This document shows positions 5,014 to 10,928 of a DNA stretch of 10,928 bases, in pieces. Origin of the DNA: Actinomycetota bacterium (GTDB lineage Bacteria; Actinomycetota; Coriobacteriia; Anaerosomatales; D1FN1-002); the NCBI GenBank assembly GCA_005774595.1, contig VAUM01000033.1, positions 1 to 10,928 on the forward strand, written 5' to 3'. The notes below the pieces were generated by a model that was not told the origin of the DNA, ran no database searches, and saw only the letters and a program-made list of their open reading frames with translations. Positions within the stretch are counted from its first letter, which is position 1. Each line of letters begins with the position of its first letter. Position numbers and translations under genes: made by a program.

Positions 5014-6282
5014 ATGCCGAGCATCTTCAGCCGGACGGAGACGGTCGGCCGCACCGCGTTCGACCTCTACTTCGGGCTCGAGGCGCGGTACTCCGAGAAG
5101 TTCCTCTACGTCGAGCGGGACGACCGCATCAAGGTGATGGGCCTCGGGCGCGTGCCGATCGATGCGCCCGTGGCGAGCCTGACGCCCGTCCGCGAGGGCA
5201 AGGTGCGCAGGAGCCCGGCCCTGTTCTCGGTGGGCGTGTTCGACCCCGACGATGCCCGTCCCGCGAACCCGCTGTTCGCGGCGCTCGGGGGAGCCGAGTA
5301 CGTGCTTCCCGAGGTCGTCGTCATCGAGGGCGGCGGCAAGACGTTCGTCCAGATCAACGGCGTGACGCCGGTTGCCGCGAGCATCCCGGAGCTGCTCGCG
5401 AGCGTTCCCGAGGCGTGCGGGCAACCGACCCGCGACATCGACCACACGGTGATCGCGGACGACCGGGACGCGTGGTTCCGCCTCGTCGATGAGGCCCTGC
5501 GCCGAATCCGGTCGGGCGCGCTGGACAAGGTTGTCCTCGCGCGCGAGTTGCGCGTCGAGACCCGCGAGTCGTTCTCGTCTCGCGAGATGGTCGCGAACCT
5601 CCGGGCCGCGGGCGTGCACGGGACGCTGCTGCTGCACGAGGTCGACGGCGTGTTCTTCCTCGGCGCCACTCCCGAGCTGCTCGTCCGCAAGCAGGGTCGG
5701 GAGATCACGACCATGTGCCTGGCGGGGACCACCGCGGTGGGTGAATCGGAGGAGGAGCGCGTGCGCGGGGCCGTGTTCCTCCTCGGCGATGAGAAGAACC
5801 TCCGGGAGCACGCGTACGTCGCCGACCACCTGCGCGGGTGCCTGGACGAGATGTGCTCGAAGGTGCGCATGCCCGAGGGGCCCAGCGTGCTCACGCTCAA
5901 GCACCTGCAGCACCTGTACACGCCGGTGACCGCGAAGGTGCCCAGAGGCGTGTCGCTGATCGACCTTCGGGACCGCCTCCACCCGACGCCGGCGCTCGCA
6001 GGCAGTCCCGTGGACGCGGCGAGAGCCGCCATCCGCGAGCTCGAGGGCTTCAACCGCGGGCTGTACGGCGGGACGTTCGGGTACGTCGACCTCGACGGCG
6101 ACGGCGAGTTCTCGGTCGCGATCCGGTCGGGCGTGTTCACTCGGGACCACGGGTACGTCTACGCCGGCTGCGGCATCGTGGAGGGAAGCGACCCGGCCGC
6201 GGAGTACGATGAGACCGCCGTGAAGCTCAAGACGATCCTCTCGGCGTTCCGCAGTACCCCGTCAGGAAGGACGGACGGATGA
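5014..6282 (+). CDS. menF: Isochorismate synthase MenF
   Basis: The 422-residue protein should isomerise chorismate to isochorismate, the committed step to menaquinone. The C-terminal chorismate-binding domain covers about 146-412. It includes DKVVLAR (171-177, Lys172 being the expected water-activating lysine), FFLGATPELL (214-223), CLAGT (235-239), LLGDEKNLREH (256-266), LKHLQHLYT (295-303) and LHPTPALAGSP (322-332). These are followed by GLYGGTFGYVDLDGDGEFSV (349-368), IRSG (370-373) and GCGIVEGSDPAAEYDET (385-401). The N-terminal part (1-140) is the variable half typical of MenF/EntC/DhbC. Men-gene context makes MenF rather than a siderophore enzyme the right name. Start ATG 5014 is the only in-frame ATG after the predicted promoter; its ribosome site AGGGAG is 13 bases away, which is long. 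The stop overlaps menD (ATGA). Confidence 0.93.
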   Translation: MPSIFSRTETVGRTAFDLYFGLEARYSEKFLYVERDDRIKVMGLGRVPIDAPVASLTPVREGKVRRSPALFSVGVFDPDDARPANPLFAALGGAEYVLPEVVVIEGGGKTFVQINGVTPVAASIPELLASVPEACGQPTRDIDHTVIADDRDAWFRLVDEALRRIRSGALDKVVLARELRVETRESFSSREMVANLRAAGVHGTLLLHEVDGVFFLGATPELLVRKQGREITTMCLAGTTAVGESEEERVRGAVFLLGDEKNLREHAYVADHLRGCLDEMCSKVRMPEGPSVLTLKHLQHLYTPVTAKVPRGVSLIDLRDRLHPTPALAGSPVDAARAAIRELEGFNRGLYGGTFGYVDLDGDGEFSVAIRSGVFTRDHGYVYAGCGIVEGSDPAAEYDETAVKLKTILSAFRSTPSGRTDG

Positions 6283-7937
6283 CCGGTGCTCCGTGGAGCG
6301 TGTTCCTCGGCGCGTTCGTCGACGAGCTGCTGCGCCTCGGCGTGGAGGATGTGGTCGTGTCGCCGGGATCGCGTTCGACACCGCTGGCGATCGTGTTCGA
6401 CGTGAGCGACTTCCGCCTCACCGTCGACATCGACGAGCGAGGCGCGGCGTTCTTCGCGCTCGGGATGGCGAAGGCGGCGCGGCGGCCGGTGTGCCTCGTG
6501 TGCACCTCGGGCACCGCCGCGGCGAACTACTACCCGGCGATCTGCGAGGCGGCGGCGGCGCGCGTGCCGCTCATCGTGCTCACCGCGGACCGCCCCCACG
6601 AGCTGCGTAACCTCGGCGCCGCGCAGACCATGGACCAGTTCAAGCTCTACGGCGACATGCCGGTGTTCTTCCACGAGATGCCGCTGCCCGACGGGTCCGA
6701 GGGCAAGGTGGCGTTCGCGCGGCAGATGGCCAGGGAGAGCGTCATCCGGGCGACCGGCACGCCGATGGGCGTGGCGCACCTGAACTTCCCCTTCGCCGAG
6801 CCGTTGCTGCCGGACCTCGAAGTGCCGGACCTGTTCTCGGCAGGCAGGGCGAGCGAGCCGCCCGCGATCCTGCGGCCGCGCAGGGTGATCGACTCGGACG
6901 TGGCCGACCGTCTCAACGCCGCGATGGCCGATCGAAGCGGCGTGATCCTCTGCGGCGAGGGCGAGTACCCCGCCGAGATCCTCGACCTGGCGCGGCGGCT
7001 CGGCTTCCCGGTGCTCGCCGATCCGCTGTCGAACCTGCGCCGGTACGACGACCCGCATGTCATCGACAACTACGACAACATCCTGCGCCGCGACGACCAC
7101 CCCGCCGTCGAGGTGGTGCTCAGGTTCGGGCAGTACCCGGTGTCGAAGGCGTGCTTCACGCGGATCGGGGCACTGCGGCCTCTGACGATCGTCGTCGACG
7201 AGGTCGAGACCCGCGACTTCAACCACCTCACCGACCTGTTCGTGCGCTCGAGCGCCGCGGACTTCGTGCTGTCCTCGGCCGGCCTGCGCAACGAGATCGG
7301 GTCCGCCGACCTCGACCGCTGGGTGCAGCTGAACGAACGCGAGCGCGCGAGGATCGAGGCCGCGGGCGAAGACGCCGCGTGCGAGGGCGGCTGGGTCCTG
7401 CACCTGATCGACGGGATCCGTGAGGGCTCGCTGCTGTTCGCCGCGAACAGCATGGCCATCCGGTACCTCGACACCTTCTACCTGAAGCGCGACAAGGCGA
7501 TCCGCGTCATGTGCAACCGGGGGATCAACGGCATCGACGGCACGCTGTCCTCGGCACTCGGCGCCGCACGGCTCTTCGAGTCATCGACGCTGCTCACCGG
7601 CGACCTGGCCTTCCTCCACGACATCAACGCGCTGCACCTTGCCCGCAGCCTCGACACGAACCTGACCGTCGTGCTGGTCAACAACAACGGCGGCGGCATC
7701 TTCGAGATGCTTCCCCAGCGCTCCGAGGAGTCCTGTTTCGAGCGCCTGTTCCTCACGCCCCACGACGTCGACTTCGCCCGCGTCGCCGAGGGATTCGGCG
7801 TCGGGTACGTCCGTGCCGAAGACCCGGCGTCGTTCGCCGAGGCGTACGCGGCGGCTCAGTCCCGGCCCGGCATCGAAGTCATCGAGGTCGTCTCGCGCAT
7901 CTCGGACCTCAAAGAGCACTACGCGCGCTACCTCTAG
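6279..7937 (+). CDS. menD: 2-succinyl-5-enolpyruvyl-6-hydroxy-3-cyclohexene-1-carboxylate synthase MenD
   Basis: The 552-residue thiamine-diphosphate enzyme joins isochorismate to the succinyl-semialdehyde carbanion from 2-oxoglutarate. The N-terminal pyrimidine-binding domain has SPGSRSTPLA (28-37) and the catalytic glutamate in IDERGAAFFALGMAKA (51-66, Glu53). It continues with CTSGTAAANYYPA (75-87) and TADRPHELRNLGAAQT (102-117). The C-terminal diphosphate domain has NRGINGIDGTLSSALG (about 412-427) and the cofactor/Mg motif GDLAFLHDIN (441-450) with VNNNGGGIF (about 467-475). Length is normal for the family. ATG 6279 overlaps the menF stop by 4 bases and has AGGAAGG at 6264-6270, an excellent site. 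menH follows after 15 bases. Nothing essential appears missing. Confidence 0.96.
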   Translation: MTGAPWSVFLGAFVDELLRLGVEDVVVSPGSRSTPLAIVFDVSDFRLTVDIDERGAAFFALGMAKAARRPVCLVCTSGTAAANYYPAICEAAAARVPLIVLTADRPHELRNLGAAQTMDQFKLYGDMPVFFHEMPLPDGSEGKVAFARQMARESVIRATGTPMGVAHLNFPFAEPLLPDLEVPDLFSAGRASEPPAILRPRRVIDSDVADRLNAAMADRSGVILCGEGEYPAEILDLARRLGFPVLADPLSNLRRYDDPHVIDNYDNILRRDDHPAVEVVLRFGQYPVSKACFTRIGALRPLTIVVDEVETRDFNHLTDLFVRSSAADFVLSSAGLRNEIGSADLDRWVQLNERERARIEAAGEDAACEGGWVLHLIDGIREGSLLFAANSMAIRYLDTFYLKRDKAIRVMCNRGINGIDGTLSSALGAARLFESSTLLTGDLAFLHDINALHLARSLDTNLTVVLVNNNGGGIFEMLPQRSEESCFERLFLTPHDVDFARVAEGFGVGYVRAEDPASFAEAYAAAQSRPGIEVIEVVSRISDLKEHYARYL

Positions 7938-7952
7938 ATCGGTGGCCGGGCG

Positions 7953-8789
7953 ATGAGCATCGAGCTTCTGGGCGACCGCTATCACGTCGAGCACCACGGC
8001 GATCCGAACGGCGAGGCGGTCCTGTTCCTCCACGGCTTCTCGCAGAGCTCGGCGACGTGGCTGCCGGTGATCGCGGAACTGCCCGGCATGCCGGACGGCG
8101 AGCGCCTGCACCCCGTGCTCCTCGACCTGATCGGCCACGGACGGAGCGCGAAGCCCGGCGGCGCAGGACCGTACGCCCTGGAGCACGTGGTCGAGGTGAT
8201 CGAGACGCTCAGGGTGAGTGCGGACCTCGGGCGCATTCACCTGGTCGGCTACTCGATGGGCGGCCGCATCGCGCTCGCGTACGCCGTACGATACCCCGGC
8301 TCGCTGCGCACGCTCGTGCTCGAGAGCGCGTCGTTCGGGCCGCGCACGCCCGAGGAGCGCGCCGCGATGGCCGAGCGGGACCGCGCGCTCGCCGAGCGGC
8401 TCCGCTCCTCGACGCCCGAGGAGTTCGCGGGCTGGTGGGCACAGATGCCCGCGCTCGCCTCGCAGGGCGATCTGCCGGACGCCATGCGCGAGGCCGAGGC
8501 CGCGATGCGGCGCGACAACGACGTGCGCGCGCTCGCGCTCGCGACGCTCGGCGCGGGCCAGGGCGCGATGCCGGACCTGTGGGACGCGGCGTCCCGCCTG
8601 CCGATGCCGCTCACGTACCTGACCGGCACGCGGGACGAGCGGTACGCGGCGCTCGCCTCGGCGGCGGAAGCGGAGTGGGGTCTGGATGTCAGACGGTTCG
8701 CGGCGGGCCATAATGTCCATCTGGAAGCGCCGAGTCAGTACGCCCGCACCCTGTCAGAGGTGCTCGCGAAGGGACGGGAACCACGATGA
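7953..8789 (+). CDS. menH: SHCHC synthase MenH (alpha/beta hydrolase fold)
   Basis: The 278-residue protein should eliminate pyruvate from the MenD product to form 2-succinyl-6-hydroxy-2,4-cyclohexadiene-1-carboxylate. It shows the oxyanion loop FLHGFSQSSATW (25-36), DLIGHGRS (58-65) and the nucleophile elbow LVGYSMGGRIAL (97-108, Ser101). The acid is Asp228 in LTGTRDERY (223-231) and the base is His253 in AGHNVHLEAP (251-260), a MenH-like ending. A helical, charged cap domain spans roughly 130-215. The ribosome site is modest (GGTGG at 7941-7945) and the gap from menD is 15 bases, so coupling is likely. Sequence alone cannot fully separate MenH from other small hydrolases, but the position between menD and menB is decisive. 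Confidence 0.9.
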   Translation: MSIELLGDRYHVEHHGDPNGEAVLFLHGFSQSSATWLPVIAELPGMPDGERLHPVLLDLIGHGRSAKPGGAGPYALEHVVEVIETLRVSADLGRIHLVGYSMGGRIALAYAVRYPGSLRTLVLESASFGPRTPEERAAMAERDRALAERLRSSTPEEFAGWWAQMPALASQGDLPDAMREAEAAMRRDNDVRALALATLGAGQGAMPDLWDAASRLPMPLTYLTGTRDERYAALASAAEAEWGLDVRRFAAGHNVHLEAPSQYARTLSEVLAKGREPR

Positions 8790-9625
8790 GTGCCGTCGAG
8801 TGGATCGAAGGCAAGTCGTACGAGGAGATCCTCTACCACACGCATCAAGGCATCGCCCGGATCACGATCGACCGGCCCGAGCGCCGCAATGCGTTCACAC
8901 CGCTCACGGTCATGGAGCTCTACGACGCCTTCACGGTCGCGCGCGAGGACGACGGCATCGGCGTCATCGTGCTCACGGGCGCCAACCACGGGCAGGGCCC
9001 CGAGAAGGAGGCCTTCTGTTCCGGGGGTGACCAGAAGGTGCGCGGCGACGGCGGCTACGTCGGCGCCGACAACATCCCGCGCCTGAACGTGCTGGACCTC
9101 CAGCGGCTCATCCGCATCGTCCCCAAGCCGGTCGTCGCGATGGTCAACGGCTATGCGATCGGCGGCGGGCACGTGCTTCACGTGGTCTGCGACCTGTCGA
9201 TCGCCGCCGAGACGGCGAAGTTCGGCCAGACGGGTCCGCGCGTGGGCAGCTTCGACGCCGGCTACGGCGCGGGTTACCTCGCACGCATCGTCGGCCACAA
9301 GAAGGCCAAGGAGATCTGGTTCCTGTGCCGCCAGTACACCGCGGCCGAGGCGCTCGACATGGGGCTGGTCAACGCCGTCGTGCCGTTCGACGAGCTCGAG
9401 GCCGAGACCGTCCGCTGGTGCCAGGAGATGCTTGCGATGTCGCCCACCGCCCTGCGCTTCCTCAAGGCGGCGTTCAACGCCGACACCGACGGGCTCGCCG
9501 GCATCCAGCAGCTCGCCGGTGACGCCACGCTGCTGTACTACACGACCGACGAGGCCAAGGAGGGACGCGACGCGTTCAAGGAGAAGCGCGACCCGGACTT
9601 CTCCAAGTTCCCGAAGTTCCCGTAG
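8786..9625 (+). CDS. menB: 1,4-dihydroxy-2-naphthoyl-CoA synthase MenB, bicarbonate-dependent (type I) signature
   Basis: The 279-residue crotonase-fold enzyme cyclises o-succinylbenzoyl-CoA to DHNA-CoA. Visible family segments are RPERRNAFTP (30-39), FCSGGDQKVRG (77-87, CoA/oxyanion region), NGYAIGGGHVLHVVCDLSIA (121-140) and FGQTGPRVGSFDAGYGAGYL (146-165). Later segments are EIWFLCRQYTAAEALDMGLV (176-195) and the C-terminal PDFSKFPKFP (270-279). In the FGQTGP segment, Gly150 replaces the aspartate seen in the mycobacterial (type II) QTDADVG form. Family knowledge links that glycine to use of bound bicarbonate as the catalytic base. ATG 8786 overlaps the menH stop as ATGA; GGGACGGGA at 8771-8779 supplies a ribosome site. 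Assignment is very secure. Confidence 0.97.
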   Translation: MSAVEWIEGKSYEEILYHTHQGIARITIDRPERRNAFTPLTVMELYDAFTVAREDDGIGVIVLTGANHGQGPEKEAFCSGGDQKVRGDGGYVGADNIPRLNVLDLQRLIRIVPKPVVAMVNGYAIGGGHVLHVVCDLSIAAETAKFGQTGPRVGSFDAGYGAGYLARIVGHKKAKEIWFLCRQYTAAEALDMGLVNAVVPFDELEAETVRWCQEMLAMSPTALRFLKAAFNADTDGLAGIQQLAGDATLLYYTTDEAKEGRDAFKEKRDPDFSKFPKFP

Positions 9626-9632
9626 AGCGCCG

Positions 9633-10928
9633 ATGTTGCGCGACCTGCTGGCGGACAGCGCGACGCGGGGCGGTGACCGCACGTTCTTCCGTCACGGCGG
9701 GCGGACCTACTCGTACGCCGAGGCTCAGGACCGCGCGCTCGACCTCGCGCAGCGGCTGCACGGACGCGGCATCCAGCCCGGCGAGCGGCTCGCGATCGAT
9801 CTGCCGAACGGGCCTGACCTGGTGTTCGCCCTGCTCGCCGGCCCCATGCTCGGCATCTCGTTCTTCCTGCTCAACACGCGGCTCACCGCGCCGAAGAAGG
9901 CCGAGCTGCTCGACGGCTTCGAGGTCTCCGCGACCGTGGACGAGGAGTTCCTCGCGACGCTGCGCTCCGAGGCGCCCGTGGGCTTCGAGCCGCCGGATCC
10001 CGCCAGCGATGACGTCTTCGTGCGGATGTTCACCTCCGGCACGACGGGGCTGCCCAAGGCCGCGCGGCTGACGTACGGCGCGCTCGAGGCGGCGGCGCGC
10101 GCATCGGCCGAGGTGCTCATGACGCCCGAGTCGGGGTGCTGGCAGCTCACCTTGCCGATGTTCCACGTCGGCGGCCTGCAAGTCATGATCCGCTCCCTGG
10201 TCAACGGCTCCCCGTTCATCCTCTACGACCGGTTCGACGCGGCAGCGGTGCTCGCTGACGTAGCGAGCGGCGAGGCGACCCACGTCTCGGTGGTCGACAG
10301 GACGCTGCGCGAGCTGATTGCGTGCGATCGCGACATGCTGGCGCGCTACGAGGCCGTGCTGCTCGGGGGCGGCCCGGTGAACGAGCGGACCCTCGAAGAC
10401 GCGGCGGCGGCCAACGTGTGGGCGAGCTACGGGATGACGGAGACGTGCGGCGCAGTCGCGGTCTCCGCGCCGGGGCGGTACGCCGAGGGGCTGCGGCCCC
10501 TGCCCGGGTGCGAAGTGCGGATCGTCGGGCCGGCCGAGGACGGCTGTGGCGAGATCGCGGTGTCGGGGCCCTCGGTGTTCTCGGGATACGAGCCGCGCCG
10601 CGGGGAGCCCGCCTCGCCCGCGCGCTCCGACGGCGCGTGGTTCCTGACCGGCGACGAAGGCCGCATCGTCGACGGCGGCCTGTTCGTCTCCGAGCGGACG
10701 TGCGACGTGTTCATCTCTGGGGGCGAGAACGTCTACCCGGCCGAGATCGAGCGCGAGATCCTCGCGGTCGGCGGCGTCGAGAGCGCCGCCGTCATCGGCG
10801 TGGAGGACCCCGACTGGGGCAGGCGCCCGGTCGCCTTCGCCGCGGGCGCCGGAGCCGACCGGGCGGCCATCGTCGAGCACCTCGAGAGGCGCCTCACGAG
10901 CTTCCAGAGGCCCGACGCGGTCTTCGTG
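9633..10928 (+). CDS. menE: o-succinylbenzoate-CoA ligase MenE, partial (C-terminus beyond window)
   Basis: The frame is open for 432 codons from ATG 9633 to the right edge. It is an adenylate-forming ligase that should convert o-succinylbenzoate, ATP and CoA to the CoA thioester used by MenB. The P-loop motif is MFTSGTTGLPKAARLTY (132-148). The A5 motif is SYGMTETCG (265-273), and FLTGDEGRI (337-345) supplies the ribose-binding Asp341. The hinge region reads SERTCDVFISGGENVYPAEI. The A10 catalytic lysine should lie just past the edge. The linker after motif A8 ends SFQRPDAVFV, where family members usually have a Tyr/Phe-Lys-Pro-Lys-type stretch. The chain is compact: the P-loop begins at residue 132, consistent with short MenE rather than long acyl-CoA synthetases. 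It lies 7 bases after menB without a clear ribosome site, so translation is probably coupled. Confidence 0.92.
   Translation, partial: MLRDLLADSATRGGDRTFFRHGGRTYSYAEAQDRALDLAQRLHGRGIQPGERLAIDLPNGPDLVFALLAGPMLGISFFLLNTRLTAPKKAELLDGFEVSATVDEEFLATLRSEAPVGFEPPDPASDDVFVRMFTSGTTGLPKAARLTYGALEAAARASAEVLMTPESGCWQLTLPMFHVGGLQVMIRSLVNGSPFILYDRFDAAAVLADVASGEATHVSVVDRTLRELIACDRDMLARYEAVLLGGGPVNERTLEDAAAANVWASYGMTETCGAVAVSAPGRYAEGLRPLPGCEVRIVGPAEDGCGEIAVSGPSVFSGYEPRRGEPASPARSDGAWFLTGDEGRIVDGGLFVSERTCDVFISGGENVYPAEIEREILAVGGVESAAVIGVEDPDWGRRPVAFAAGAGADRAAIVEHLERRLTSFQRPDAVFV

Noticed and set aside
3979..6150. Very long minus-strand open frame (723 codons) opposite menA and menF
   Set aside because: Stop-free only because of strong third-position G/C bias in menA/menF; no recognisable domain, and it crosses the predicted terminator and promoter.
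6159..7403. Minus-strand open frame (414 codons) opposite menD
   Set aside because: Antisense shadow of menD with low-complexity Arg/Val/His content and no supporting motif.
7511..8713. Plus-strand open frame across the menD-menH junction in another frame
   Set aside because: Arg-rich translation with no domain, overlapping two secure genes.
9576..10880. Minus-strand open frame (434 codons) opposite menE
   Set aside because: Antisense shadow; the plus frame carries all adenylate-forming ligase motifs.

Overview
The window is very GC-rich, with strong G/C preference at third codon positions and tightly packed genes. Nearly all of it is one strand of ordinary chromosomal coding sequence. The complete menaquinone gene run, a PPK2 polyphosphate kinase and a kinase-like protein with an Ala/Pro/Glu-rich tract fit a high-GC Actinomycetota lineage, possibly related to Coriobacteriia. 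That placement is inference; no rRNA or other taxonomic marker is present. I see no insertion sequence, phage gene, tRNA, rRNA or CRISPR array.

Layout. (1) 1-408, minus strand: the start of a gene whose product resembles the N-lobe of a Ser/Thr protein kinase lacking some key residues, running off the left edge. (2) 409-611: a divergent intergenic region with a promoter candidate for each direction. (3) 612-2995, plus strand: a compact cluster of two tandem paralogous four-helix membrane proteins, an L-2-amino-thiazoline-4-carboxylate hydrolase-family protein, and a five-helix membrane protein. The first three genes abut or overlap. (4) 3074-4878: ppk2 followed 14 bases later by a UbiA-family prenyltransferase, most likely menA. 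(5) 4888-5013: a terminator-like hairpin, an extended -10 promoter and a structured leader. (6) 5014-10928: menF-menD-menH-menB-menE, coupled by ATGA overlaps or short gaps; menE is cut by the right edge.

How the genes work together. MenF converts chorismate to isochorismate. MenD adds the succinyl-semialdehyde unit from 2-oxoglutarate. MenH eliminates pyruvate to give SHCHC. MenE activates o-succinylbenzoate as its CoA ester, and MenB closes the ring to 1,4-dihydroxy-2-naphthoyl-CoA. MenA then prenylates 1,4-dihydroxy-2-naphthoate in the membrane. The o-succinylbenzoate synthase (MenC), the DHNA-CoA thioesterase and the final methyltransferase (MenG) are not in the window. The gene order F-D-H-B-E equals the E. 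coli menFDHBCE order with menC missing between B and E.

The best-known part is the menaquinone operon. The least-known part is the 612-2995 cluster, where a recent tandem duplication differs by a roughly 69-codon charged helical segment and is translationally linked to an ATC-hydrolase-family enzyme.
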